A DNA stretch of 16,157 nt, taken from positions 1 through 16,157 of the forward strand of contig CAYPOY010000098.1 of assembly GCA_964412395.1 (NCBI GenBank), written 5' to 3'. The translations under genes were made by a program, and so were the position numbers. The notes below the pieces were generated by a model, which saw only the letters and a list, made by a program, of their open reading frames with translations, did no database searches and was not told the origin of the DNA. This document shows, piece by piece, positions 1 to 5,919 of the stretch (the stretch's first letter is position 1; the number at the start of each line of letters is the position of its first letter). Source of the DNA: CAYPOY01 sp964412395. Lineage in GTDB: Bacteria; Chloroflexota; Anaerolineae; B4-G1.

Positions 1-17
1 GGAGCGGGGGATAAAAA

Positions 18-548
18 GTGCGCTTGAGCCAGTTGAGGGCCGGTGAGCCTGTGGCTCTGCGGCAGAAGGAATATAGCCTCTCGGAAAGGCCACCAGGAGA
101 TATTCAATCGTTGCCTCCTTCGATTGGCTGGCCCGTCAGGAGCGGCGACTGGCTGCTCTGGGGCGTGATAGAACTGCCGCGCATGAACTGGGGGGCCGAG
201 CGGCGCTGCCGCTTCATCAGGAGCAACGCGCTGGTGGTGGGCTGGGACGGGGGCGTGAACCCCTGCTATGCCCTCTCCCACTCCTATCCCTACTATATCT
301 CTGGCCGCCGCAAGGAGGTGACCCGCTACACCTTCGGCAACGTCAACGAGAGCACGTTGGCTCAGATTTGGACCTCCGACGAATACGTTCGCTTCCGCGC
401 CGAGGTGCTCCGCTTCAACTTTCCCTCCTGCGTGGACTGCGGCCTGCGCGATACCTGCGACATCGCCGAGGTTAACGACGGCTGCTGGGGCTGGTGCCCC
501 TCCTGCGCTGACTGCCTGTGGGCGCAGGACATTGTCCGCTGTCCGTGA
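18..548 (+). CDS. Radical SAM maturase, C-terminal SPASM part (tungsten oxidoreductase cofactor-maturation type), N-terminus missing
   Basis: The 176 codons end in a cysteine-rich tail with Cys at residues 64, 83, 138, 141, 147, 156, 160, 163, 166 and 175. The tail includes CVDCGLRDTC and CPSCADCLWAQDIVRCP. This matches my memory of the SPASM domain of radical SAM proteins encoded beside tungsten-containing aldehyde:ferredoxin-type oxidoreductases, where auxiliary Fe-S clusters sit. Similarity seems to begin near residue 37 (GWPVRSGDWLLWG). The radical SAM CxxxCxxC domain is not present. An in-frame TAA at 12-14 precedes the GTG at 18, so any upstream part of the gene must be in another frame. 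The piece is therefore a frameshifted gene or a fragment, unless the first 36 residues are a new N-terminus. It lies 12 nt before a 48-aa gene in the same direction. The family call is fairly sure; the functional state is unknown. Confidence 0.72.
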   Translation: MRLSQLRAGEPVALRQKEYSLSERPPGDIQSLPPSIGWPVRSGDWLLWGVIELPRMNWGAERRCRFIRSNALVVGWDGGVNPCYALSHSYPYYISGRRKEVTRYTFGNVNESTLAQIWTSDEYVRFRAEVLRFNFPSCVDCGLRDTCDIAEVNDGCWGWCPSCADCLWAQDIVRCP

Positions 549-560
549 GGGAGACGAGAA

Positions 561-707
561 ATGAAGAAAGCATTGGTGATCCCCCTCTCCGACGAGGAAC
601 TGCTGGACCTGTGTCGCATCCTCATAGACCGGGACGACGCAGGGGCGCTGGAGTTCCTCAACCGGCACCTCAAGAAGAAGGTCAACCAGGCGCTGGAGGG
701 GGGCTGA
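561..707 (+). CDS. Small 48-aa protein of the tungsten/molybdenum cofactor cluster, function unknown
   Basis: An ATG at 561 is preceded by GGGAG at good Shine-Dalgarno distance. It opens a 48-aa reading frame beginning MKKALVIPLSDEELLDLCRI and ending in a basic stretch (HLKKKVNQALEGG). The protein is predicted to be mostly alpha-helical, with an acidic first helix and a basic second one. No signal peptide, membrane segment or metal motif is visible. It starts 12 nt after the radical SAM maturase tail, so the two are probably co-transcribed. I have an impression that small proteins of this kind accompany tungsten oxidoreductase maturases, but I cannot name the family. A role as chaperone or accessory factor is only a guess. 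Confidence 0.55.
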   Translation: MKKALVIPLSDEELLDLCRILIDRDDAGALEFLNRHLKKKVNQALEGG

Positions 708-710
708 AAG

Positions 711-776
711 GTGTTGATCGAGGTGCCCGGGGCGGGCACCAAGGAGGTCGGCGGCAACCTGTTCGGCCGGCGGTGA
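711..776 (+). CDS. Possible 21-aa ORF following the small cofactor-cluster gene
   Basis: A GTG at 711, 3 nt after the preceding stop, opens 21 codons (VLIEVPGAGTKEVGGNLFGR plus one Arg). It is glycine-rich with a basic end. There is little room for its own ribosome site, so it could only be translated by coupling. It may be a remnant of a longer gene or non-coding. It is listed because it abuts the upstream gene so closely. Confidence 0.2.
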   Translation: MLIEVPGAGTKEVGGNLFGRR

Positions 777-838
777 GCATATTGACGCATATGGGCGGTT
801 CTGGCTGGTTCTCGCCAAGCCGTGGGCGGGTGCGAAGG

Positions 839-884
839 AGTGAGGCATCTGTCTGGCAGGAGGCCTACACTCGGCGACCGGTCG
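839..884 (+). promoter_or_regulatory. Leader with bulged hairpin and 10-bp palindrome before the xdhC-type gene
   Basis: The 136 bp between 776 and 913 hold a stem formed by 839-846 (AGTGAGGC) and 863-871 (GCCT, bulged A, CACT). A perfect palindrome CGACCGGTCG follows at 875-884. The structure sits directly before the ribosome site of the xdhC-type gene. It could be a regulatory leader. I could not match it to the molybdenum-cofactor riboswitch consensus by eye. Confidence 0.25.
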
Positions 885-912
885 AGCGGCTGATTGGAAG
901 GGGGGACGAGCT

Positions 913-1140
913 GTGCGAGAAGTCGTGGCCGCTCTAGATGAGGCCCTTCAGCGCGACGAGCCCGTGGCCCTGGCTACGGTGGTGGAGGTGCATGGCGCTT
1001 CCCCGGCCCAGGTGGGTTTCAAGCTGCTGGTGCGGCCTGACGGCAGCGCCGTGGGCAACGCCGGCGGCGGGGCGCTGGAGCAGCGGATGCGGGAGGAAGC
1101 GGTGACTGCCTTGCGGGACGGCCGGCCTCGCCTGGTTTAG
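913..1140 (+). pseudogene. XdhC/CoxI-family protein, N-terminal fragment truncated at the mobile-element junction
   Basis: A GTG at 913 follows a purine-rich GGAAGGGGGGA ribosome site. The 75 codons match the start of XdhC/CoxI proteins, which help insert sulfurated molybdenum or tungsten cofactor into oxidoreductases. Visible family features are LATVVEVHGASPAQVGFKLL, then a variant of the usual VGSVGGG turn (VGNAGGG), then a GRPRLV ending. Complete proteins of the family run to roughly 250-380 residues with a Rossmann-fold C-terminus. Here a TAG follows at 1138-1140 and mobile-element DNA begins. The remaining coding sequence does not resume on the other side of the element, so this is an end product of insertion plus deletion or of recombination. 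The family fits the tungsten-maturase tail upstream. Confidence 0.7.
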
Positions 1141-1361
1141 GGTGCAAACCGGAAAAGGTGGCAAGAGAGCAAAGATAAGCAAGAAGGCTGTCTTGCAAAA
1201 TGCGCATTTGAGTCAGTTTTGAGCACTAAACCGCTCTAAATCGGGCTTTGGAAGCGCGAAACGTCTCCCCAGGACAACTTTCCATTGCAAGTGGGTTCGC
1301 GACACTCGAAAAAATGGAAGGAAATTCCCCGGCAATCTCGACTGGCAGAAGTGGACTCTCG

Positions 1362-1390
1362 TGGTATGATAGCCTCCAAAACGCGAGAGG
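1362..1390 (+). promoter_or_regulatory. Extended -10 promoter element and ribosome site of the transposase gene
   Basis: TG-G-TATGAT at 1362-1370 is an extended -10 element; no good -35 is visible. GAGAGG at 1385-1390 lies 8 nt before the ATG at 1399. This decides the start against the longer open frame beginning at 1285. Confidence 0.4.
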
Positions 1391-1398
1391 TATCACTT

Positions 1399-2598
1399 AT
1401 GTTGTTAACGACCACTGCAGAGCCCACCCCGGCTATCCTGAACCTGGAGCAGGCCATCGATGATTTCCGCGAAACCGTGACTCCGTTGCTTGATCCAACG
1501 CAAGAAGAGCAGTGGGACGGCGTCGAGCTGAAGGATAAAGAACGAGCCATCCTGCTGGCCGGACTGCGCTTGGTGGGACATTGTATTGCCATCCTGATCT
1601 CCACATTGGTTTTGACAGAAAGTGTGAAAGTGGCAGCCTCTCTCAGAGCCAAAGGGGTGTCAGGAATGCAGTACGTCAGCCAGGGTTTCAAAGAAGTGCC
1701 TATTACACTCATTGGTGGTATCAAAGTGCGGGTCAAGGCGGTCTACCAACTAGCGCGCAATCGCAAGAGAAAGCACGGCCGGAAGCGGAAACGCGGCAAA
1801 AGCCAGGGACAAGGGTTCTATCCCGTCTTGACTTTGTTGGGCATTGGAGAAGGCGTTAGTCCGTTGCTGCGCTGTTTGGTGACCCAAGCCGCAACTCAAT
1901 CGTCCTCCTTTGAACAATCTCGCCGGATGGTGACCTGGTTGGGATTGCTTTTCAGCACGGGTCGCATCCGGCGTATCTCTGAGACCTTTTGCGCTTTGGG
2001 TTTGAAGGTACGAGATAGGAAACTGAGCCTCCACGCAACTGGTGAATTGCCAGCGGGGGAAGCGCTCGAGGGAAAAAGAGTCGTGATTACCGTCGATGGA
2101 GGTCGAATACGCATCCGCGAACCCAAAACCAGAGGCCGCAAGCGCAAGAGCGGCCGCCGGGGATATGACACGGAATGGCGAGAGCCGAAATTGTTGAGCA
2201 TTTATGTCCTCGACGAGCACGGCCACAAAGTGGTGCGCACGGATGTCCCACTGGTATCGGATGGAACGCTGTTGGGCAAAGACGAGTTCCTCCGCATTCT
2301 GCAGCTCTACTTGCACGAACTGGGCATAGCTCAGGCGGAAGTCGTCGTCTTGATTGGGGACGGCGCGCCTTGGATATGGAAGAACATCCCCGATTTGTTG
2401 ATCGCACTGGGCTGCCGGCCTGAGCAAATCACCCAGATCTTGGACAACTGCCATGCCTGTGAGCACGTCCATAAGTTGGCTGAAGCCCTGTTCGGCACCA
2501 CGCCTCAGGCCAAGTCCTGGGCCCGAAAATGGGCCAAGAAACTCAAACGAGGCCATACTCGAATGCGGTTTGCACCCCGCCGGCCATTGCGGGCTTGA
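1399..2598 (+). CDS. DDE-type transposase, ISKra4-like, C-terminally truncated
   Basis: The 399-aa frame carries two acidic catalytic motifs of the family. The first Asp is in ITVDGGRIRIRE (D233) and the second is in LIGDGAPWIWKNIPDLL (D321). Between them are the usual KRGRK-like basic linker and WREPKLLSIYVLDEHG. After CHACEHVHKLAEAL, where related transposases continue with a long helical region to a GSGxIES motif holding the catalytic Glu, this sequence diverges at about residue 385. It stops at 2596-2598. The third catalytic residue is therefore missing and the protein should be inactive. The N-terminal part includes a strongly basic segment at about residues 118-138, likely DNA-binding. 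The family label is from recall of the motifs; an ISLre2-like assignment is a less likely alternative. Confidence 0.68.
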   Translation: MLLTTTAEPTPAILNLEQAIDDFRETVTPLLDPTQEEQWDGVELKDKERAILLAGLRLVGHCIAILISTLVLTESVKVAASLRAKGVSGMQYVSQGFKEVPITLIGGIKVRVKAVYQLARNRKRKHGRKRKRGKSQGQGFYPVLTLLGIGEGVSPLLRCLVTQAATQSSSFEQSRRMVTWLGLLFSTGRIRRISETFCALGLKVRDRKLSLHATGELPAGEALEGKRVVITVDGGRIRIREPKTRGRKRKSGRRGYDTEWREPKLLSIYVLDEHGHKVVRTDVPLVSDGTLLGKDEFLRILQLYLHELGIAQAEVVVLIGDGAPWIWKNIPDLLIALGCRPEQITQILDNCHACEHVHKLAEALFGTTPQAKSWARKWAKKLKRGHTRMRFAPRRPLRA

Positions 2599-2768
2599 TG
2601 ATCGGCCCAGAGCGCTTGGCTGGTGCGCGAGGCAGTACCTTCCTGGCAACTGTAGGTGAAAAGCTCAATCGCTACTGGAAAATCAGCAGGGATTGGCTCA
2701 CCGCCTTGCGCAACTTCCTACACCAACCATTCACCTACCGAGTTGTGCTTGCTTTGGGCTACTACTGA
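2556..2768 (+). pseudogene. Unassigned coding remnant downstream of the broken transposase
   Basis: A frame different from the transposase stays open through 2768 and ends with a helical, aromatic-rich stretch (NRYWKISRDWLTALRNFL, then LALGYY). It looks protein-like but matches nothing I recognise. It does not resemble the C-terminus expected for the transposase. It may come from a second insertion element fused at about 2556. It has no ribosome site of its own. Confidence 0.2.
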
Positions 2769-3209
2769 ACTTGAACATCGGTTTGCGCGTTTGTGAGAAT
2801 GCTACCTGTCAGCCCAGATAGTGCCCTCGCTGTGCGCCCAGTGCCCCCTCGAACCTGGTTTGTTCTTTCCTGTGACCTTGCACCAAGGCACAGCGGACGC
2901 GCATTACCTCATTTCTCGGCTGGTTGGGGAGCGGAAACCCCACCTGGACCACTGTTGGTTCTGCTCCCATCGCTCACCTTAATTCGGTATCCGGTCAGTA
3001 TTGGGGTGACCCGGTGATTTTCGGTGCGGCAGAACCCGGTACTGTATGATTGCTCAGATTATACCTTCTCAGGCTCTACATGTCAAGCGAGCGTTGCCTT
3101 CAGCCAGGGATAAGCGCGCTCCACAATGCGATGCCTCCGATATGGACCTCATTGCTTACTTCGCTCCCCTGGGAAAGGTTGACCTGACATCGGCTCTATC
3201 CTGCTCATA
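2769..3209. other. Geneless stretch between the IS remnant and the PIN toxin gene
   Basis: No convincing gene is seen in 440 bp. An 8-bp inverted repeat GGTTCTGC (2957-2964) and GCAGAACC (3029-3036) brackets a segment with several CCGGT/ACCGG half-sites. It may mark the end of another degraded mobile element. No terminator with a T-run is visible for either flanking gene. Confidence 0.3.
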
Positions 3210-3725
3210 TTATCCGGCTATCTCGCTCTCTACTCGCGCGACGATCTCCTCCAACAGGTCAGGGCGAATGTAGAGGGTGGATCGCGATGGCAGGTCGCGC
3301 AGGAGAAACAACACTTCGTGGGGTGCGCGCTGCTGGCGACGGATCGCCCGCAGCAGGATACCGATGCTTCCGTGTACCCGGTAGCCCAGTCCCTTGGCTG
3401 CCAGGCGGGCTGCCGCATCGTCGGTCAGTAGGATTGCATCTGGATAGAGTGCCATCAAGGAGAGGGCTGCCTGCTCCCCCAGGTCCAGCGCCAGCGCCCG
3501 GACTAGCGCCTGGAAAGAAGCATCCTCCGAGAGGATCACCGGCACTTGCTGGATCTCCACGCCAGGGTGCTCCAGGGCGTCAGGCCGGTGATGTTCAACT
3601 TCCCGCCACACCTGCTCCGGCACGAGAACGGCCCGGAAGTCGGTCAACAGGTCCAGGCAGCCCAACTCATCGAGGTGTATCAAAGGCCCGGCATCGCAGA
3701 CGACGTCGAGGGGGGATCTACTCAT
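3210..3725 (-). CDS. PIN-domain toxin (DUF3368/VapC-like RNase)
   Basis: The 171-aa protein begins with a strand and catalytic Asp typical of PIN RNases (VVCDAGPLIHL, D11). It continues with VPEQVWREVE (E42), LGEQAALSLM (E84) and ILLTDDAAARLAAKGLGY (D102/D103). This is the acidic cluster that binds Mg2+ and cuts RNA. The ILLTDD...A...G....G.IG pattern is characteristic of the DUF3368 branch of PIN proteins. All catalytic positions are present and the length is normal. The ATG at 3725 lies inside the antitoxin gene (8-nt overlap), which implies translational coupling. The target RNA cannot be told from sequence. Confidence 0.88.
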   Translation of the reverse strand: MSRSPLDVVCDAGPLIHLDELGCLDLLTDFRAVLVPEQVWREVEHHRPDALEHPGVEIQQVPVILSEDASFQALVRALALDLGEQAALSLMALYPDAILLTDDAAARLAAKGLGYRVHGSIGILLRAIRRQQRAPHEVLFLLRDLPSRSTLYIRPDLLEEIVARVESEIAG

Positions 3726-3927
3726 CGCCGTGTAGGCCCCACTCTACATCCTCGCGGATGAAACGCTCCATCAACTCGGCGCGATGGGACTCAACAAACC
3801 GACGCAAGGCATTCAACATCAGCTCGTCCAGGTCACGAAACCAACCCGCTTCAACCAACGTCTGCATTTCGGTCAGCAAGCGGACTGGCACGTGTGTCTG
3901 GATTGTCGCCGTTTGGACTTTGCTCAT
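3718..3927 (-). CDS. Ribbon-helix-helix antitoxin of the PIN toxin
   Basis: The 69-aa protein has the ribbon-helix-helix plan. A short beta strand (TATIQTHVPVRLL) is followed by two helices around EAGWFRDLDELMLNALRRF. A charged C-terminal tail (residues about 45-69) probably wraps the toxin. The ATG at 3927 follows an AGGGGG ribosome site. The 3' end overlaps the toxin gene by 8 nt. Such antitoxins dimerise, bind their own promoter and block the PIN active site. This is standard for the family and inferred here. Confidence 0.85.
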   Translation of the reverse strand: MSKVQTATIQTHVPVRLLTEMQTLVEAGWFRDLDELMLNALRRFVESHRAELMERFIREDVEWGLHGDE

Positions 3928-3966
3928 CAGATCCCCCTTCCGTTTCCAACCGCGGTCTCCATCCGA

Positions 3967-4098
3967 TCAGCCAATACGACCAGAGTCATTATGCCCTGAA
4001 GCGGGGTAGATGTCAAGGTAGTCCTTATCCACCACCCAGAAGGGAGGGTTCCCGTGTGTCTTGGCCCACGCCCGGAGCATTTGGTCAACGGCTGGCAT
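3967..4098 (-). pseudogene. AbiEii-type nucleotidyltransferase toxin, N-terminal remnant
   Basis: The ATG at 4098 overlaps the end of the AbiEi gene by 14 nt, the usual arrangement of an abiEi-abiEii pair. The first ~28 residues (ending NPPFWVVDKDYL) resemble the start of AbiEii/AbiGii nucleotidyltransferase toxins, where KDYxLxxLL is typical. Similarity then stops abruptly and the frame ends after 43 residues. The GS-x9-DxD catalytic core is wholly missing. The last ~15 codons coincide with the promoter of the downstream toxin-antitoxin operon, which suggests that operon arrived by recombination within the toxin gene. The toxin cannot be active. Confidence 0.6.
3988..4016 (-). promoter_or_regulatory. 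Promoter of the RHH-PIN operon
   Basis: On the minus strand, TTGACA (4011-4016) and CATAAT (3988-3993) are separated by exactly 17 nt. This predicts a start of transcription near 3981 and a leader of about 55 nt. The promoter lies inside the residual reading frame of the truncated AbiEii gene. The toxin gene therefore ends where this operon's control region begins. Confidence 0.7.
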
Positions 4099-4939
4099 CG
4101 GCGACTTCCCTCCGCAGATTGTCCCGCACCCGCCACCGACTGACCGGCGCCCCGCCTGGTGGCCCTGTCGGATCCAGGGGGTAGTAGGCGCGGACAGGAT
4201 AGACCCGCAGTGGTTCGACCACGGCAGCCGGTGCTCCGAGTGTTTCCAGCGCCCACCCCAGCCGCTTGATGACCGCCCCCACGTCGTAGCGCAGAGCGTA
4301 CTCAACCAATCTCTCCATATCTAGCCGTTCCAGGTGTGCTTCGAGTGTCTCAAGGGCCGTGCCAAGGGTGCCGAGGAGCCGGGGATGGGCCACCATGTCC
4401 AGGATGGTTCGCTCCGGGTCGGTGATGGACACCCGATGCCAGGAACTCACCCACTCCCGTTGGAAGCCGAAGAAGTGGTCCTGCTTGACCCGGATAAACT
4501 CGAACTCCACCTCCAGCGCCCTCCAGACGGCGCGCCCCCGGGGCCGATGTGCCTGTCCGGCGCGCATCTCCGGGGTGACGACGGTGCGCGGTGTCGATGC
4601 CTGTACCATCGGGGGTATCTGCGTGGTCAATCCGTGGTGGGCCAGGGCCGACCAGTGGCTGATGGCCATAGGCTCGACCAGTGCGGCAGCGATGGCGTAG
4701 GGGTGCAGCTCCACGCTCAGCAGGGGGGATTGCACGGCGTACACACCTCGCTTGATGCGGGCGATCCAACCCGAGCGGGCCAGTTGGCTCAGGGTCCAGC
4801 GCAGTTGCGAGTCATTGAGGCCCAACGGTTCCGCCGGTTCCCGGGCCTGGGCGATAGTGAATATTGGCCCTACCGAGGAGACGATGCGCTCCAAAAGCGT
4901 CAGCCCCTTTGTCTGAACGTAGCTTCCTGTCTTTGCCAA
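4085..4939 (-). CDS. abiEi: AbiEi-type antitoxin / transcriptional regulator (type IV toxin-antitoxin)
   Basis: The 284-aa protein starts with a winged-helix region (about residues 10-75: LERIVSSVGPIFTIAQA, then LSQLARSGWIARIKRGVYAV). It continues with the family hallmark MAISHWSALAHHGLT (about 92-106) and VSITDPERTILDM. These are the features of AbiEi proteins (COG5340). AbiEi represses its own operon and neutralises the AbiEii nucleotidyltransferase. The start is a TTG at 4939 with AAAGGG upstream; no ATG or GTG fits as well. A strong promoter and an 11-bp inverted repeat lie just upstream. The toxin gene that should follow is reduced to a stub, so this is an orphan antitoxin that may still act as a repressor. 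Confidence 0.82.
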   Translation of the reverse strand: MAKTGSYVQTKGLTLLERIVSSVGPIFTIAQAREPAEPLGLNDSQLRWTLSQLARSGWIARIKRGVYAVQSPLLSVELHPYAIAAALVEPMAISHWSALAHHGLTTQIPPMVQASTPRTVVTPEMRAGQAHRPRGRAVWRALEVEFEFIRVKQDHFFGFQREWVSSWHRVSITDPERTILDMVAHPRLLGTLGTALETLEAHLERLDMERLVEYALRYDVGAVIKRLGWALETLGAPAAVVEPLRVYPVRAYYPLDPTGPPGGAPVSRWRVRDNLRREVADASR

Positions 4940-4969
4940 CTGAGAAACCCTTTCCCTGATTGTGTGTGG

Positions 4970-4998
4970 ATTATACTACGAAAATGTGCTAGAGGCAA
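4970..4998 (-). promoter_or_regulatory. Promoter of the abiEi gene
   Basis: On the minus strand, TTGCCT (4993-4998) and a perfect TATAAT (4970-4975) are 17 nt apart. Transcription would start near 4963, giving a leader of about 24 nt to the TTG start. Confidence 0.72.
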
Positions 4999-5014
4999 AC
5001 TTACGTAGTACAAT
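4970..5014. promoter_or_regulatory. Inverted-repeat operator around the abiEi promoter
   Basis: ATTATACTACG (4970-4980) and CGTAGTACAAT (5004-5014) are reverse complements at 10 of 11 positions. One arm covers the -10 and the other lies just upstream of the -35. AbiEi proteins are known to bind inverted repeats in their own promoters, so this is the likely autoregulatory site. Confidence 0.6.
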
Positions 5015-5037
5015 CGGGTAAGGGCTCTCTCCAGACC

Positions 5038-5058
5038 GCCTGGTGTAACACACCAGGC
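5038..5058. repeat. Perfect 9-bp inverted repeat (3-nt loop)
   Basis: GCCTGGTGT (5038-5046) and ACACCAGGC (5050-5058) form a perfect hairpin between the 97-aa gene and abiEi. It lies 45 nt downstream of the 97-aa gene's stop. No T-run follows on either strand, so it may be a weak terminator, an mRNA 3' stabiliser or a protein-binding site. Confidence 0.5.
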
Positions 5059-5102
5059 AACAACGCGAAGGTAAGCTGTGGGTAAGGCCTGAAACGCCAA
5101 GG

Positions 5103-5396
5103 TCAGTCTGTGCAGTTCCCTCCGATTATGACCGGCCTTCCCGGCCAGAACTGCCCCAGGTAGAACTGCCACACGCGGCGAGGCCGAGGTGGGGGAAGCG
5201 CAGCACGGCCGAGACGCCGATCCACCGGGTATCCACTCGTCAGCCTGATAGCCTGTACCCAATAATGAGCCACCAGGTCAAGCAGGTCCTGGCGTTCCGG
5301 CGGTAGAAGGAACACGTAGGTCAGATTGATCTGCAGCCATCTACCGAAGCGGTGCAACGCTCCAAGCAGCGTAGCCAACCACGTTTCGTTCATCAT
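5103..5396 (-). CDS. Hypothetical 97-aa protein coupled to the XRE regulator
   Basis: The ATG at 5396 overlaps the stop of the regulator gene by 4 nt (ATGA), so the two are translated together. The product has a helical first half (TWLATLLGALHRFGRWLQI, then PPERQDLLDLVAHYWVQAIR). The second half is proline- and arginine-rich and ends PGRPVIIGGNCTD. No membrane segment, signal peptide or known catalytic motif stands out. It does not look like an ImmA/IrrE metalloprotease (no HExxH). The tight pairing with an HTH regulator suggests a partner or target protein, perhaps a two-gene regulatory or toxin-antitoxin unit, but nothing in the sequence proves this. Confidence 0.6.
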   Translation of the reverse strand: MMNETWLATLLGALHRFGRWLQINLTYVFLLPPERQDLLDLVAHYWVQAIRLTSGYPVDRRLGRAALPPPRPRRVWQFYLGQFWPGRPVIIGGNCTD

Positions 5397-5764
5397 CCAT
5401 TCTGGGCTGAACTCGGCACGCGTCTCGCCCGCCGGCCTCGCTTCTGCACCCAGGTCTCGACGATTTCGAGAACGCGCTCCTGATCCTCGTCAGAGAGCCG
5501 GGCCCACATTTCGTTGAGACGCCGCCAGGCGGCGGTCTCGGGCGGGTCGGGCGGCAGGATGCCGGCGCATTGCACGACTTCGACCGCAGGAACGCCCAGG
5601 GTGTCGGCTATGGCGACACAAAGCTCCGCACTCGGACGCTCCTTACGGTTCAGTGCACTGGCGATGGCAGTGTGTGATACCCCGGCCCTGCGGGCCATCT
5701 CCCTGATCGACCAGCCGCGCTCTTCCAGTTCGTTGTCGAGCCAGCTTGCCAGATCGTTTTCCAT
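5393..5764 (-). CDS. XRE-family helix-turn-helix transcriptional regulator
   Basis: Of 123 residues, about 18-60 form a typical XRE/Cro helix-turn-helix. It reads WSIREMARRAGVSHTAIASA followed by LNRKERPSAELCVAIADTLGV. The C-terminal half (WRRLNEMWARLSDEDQERVL) is a helix pair often seen in short XRE regulators, where it aids dimerisation. A basic tail (KRGRRARR) follows. The ATG at 5764 sits only 7 nt from the -10 element, so the mRNA should be leaderless; no Shine-Dalgarno is present. Two palindromes overlap this promoter and are likely self-binding sites. The downstream gene overlaps it by 4 nt. Target genes besides itself probably include the divergent transcript starting near 5857. Confidence 0.86.
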   Translation of the reverse strand: MENDLASWLDNELEERGWSIREMARRAGVSHTAIASALNRKERPSAELCVAIADTLGVPAVEVVQCAGILPPDPPETAAWRRLNEMWARLSDEDQERVLEIVETWVQKRGRRARRVPSSAQNG

Positions 5765-5776
5765 ACTTTACAGTAT
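5763..5776. promoter_or_regulatory. Palindrome over the XRE gene start and -10
   Basis: ATACT-TTAC-AGTAT is a perfect 5-bp inverted repeat covering the -10 and the first bases of the gene. It is a candidate operator. Confidence 0.4.
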
Positions 5777-5800
5777 ACCACGGTTTCTCGGAATTGTCAC
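5772..5800 (-). promoter_or_regulatory. Promoter of the XRE gene, predicted leaderless
   Basis: On the minus strand, GTGACA (5795-5800) and TATACT (5772-5777) are 17 nt apart. The 7 nt between the -10 and the ATG place the transcription start at or next to the A of the start codon. Confidence 0.62.
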
Positions 5801-5810
5801 GTTACAATTC
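5791..5810. promoter_or_regulatory. Palindromic operator over the XRE gene -35
   Basis: GAATTGT (5791-5797) and ACAATTC (5804-5810) form a perfect 7-bp inverted repeat with a 6-nt centre. It covers the -35 of the XRE promoter and lies 12 nt before the -35 of the divergent promoter. It is well placed for the regulator to control both directions. Confidence 0.52.
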
Positions 5811-5821
5811 GGCGTCGAGTC

Positions 5822-5850
5822 TTGACAGAACATCTGTTCTATGATATAAT
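5822..5850 (+). promoter_or_regulatory. Consensus sigma70 promoter with LexA-like box in the spacer
   Basis: TTGACA (5822-5827) and TATAAT (5845-5850) are 17 nt apart, a perfect consensus promoter. The spacer holds the palindrome AGAACA-TC-TGTTCT (5827-5840). It contains GAAC-N4-GTTC, the core of the Gram-positive type LexA (SOS) box. A protein bound there would block RNA polymerase directly. Transcription would start near 5857 and run toward the NYN fragment. Confidence 0.75.
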
Positions 5851-5919
5851 GGCATATACGAACACCGAATTGGCAACTGACCATAACATCGCCGAGTGGC
5901 TTCGGATCGTCTCCCAGGA

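Larger units (their letters stand above)
1139..2771 (+). mobile_element. Insertion sequence remnant, ISKra4-like; ends not defined
   Basis: The span is the XdhC break point at the left through the last coding remnant at the right. It holds one transposase gene with its own promoter and ribosome site but without the transposase C-terminus. I searched both flanks for terminal inverted repeats and found none convincing. An 8-bp direct repeat CCTGGTTT occurs at 1131-1138 and 2854-2861, but it lacks matching terminal repeats and could be chance. The left limit is placed from where XdhC similarity stops. The right limit is uncertain and could lie anywhere from 2556 to about 3200. Confidence 0.55.

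Noticed and set aside
776..912. Molybdenum-cofactor riboswitch before the xdhC-type gene
   Set aside because: A hairpin exists and the context is tempting, but I could not align the conserved riboswitch segments.
1750..2649. Long minus-strand frame opposite the transposase
   Set aside because: It is a mirror of the plus-strand coding sequence, whose catalytic motifs are clear; the antisense translation shows no motifs.
1131..2861. CCTGGTTT at 1131-1138 and 2854-2861 as target duplication of the insertion sequence
   Set aside because: No matching terminal inverted repeats just inside the two copies, and an 8-mer repeat over this distance can be chance.
2793..3017. 74-codon plus-strand frame in the geneless stretch
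   Set aside because: No ribosome site, no recognisable domain, and composition like random GC-rich DNA.
3287..4009. 240-codon plus-strand frame opposite the PIN/RHH genes
   Set aside because: Pro/Arg/Gly-rich low-complexity product typical of antisense to GC-rich genes.
5038..5058. Rho-independent terminator
   Set aside because: The stem is perfect but no run of T follows on either strand.
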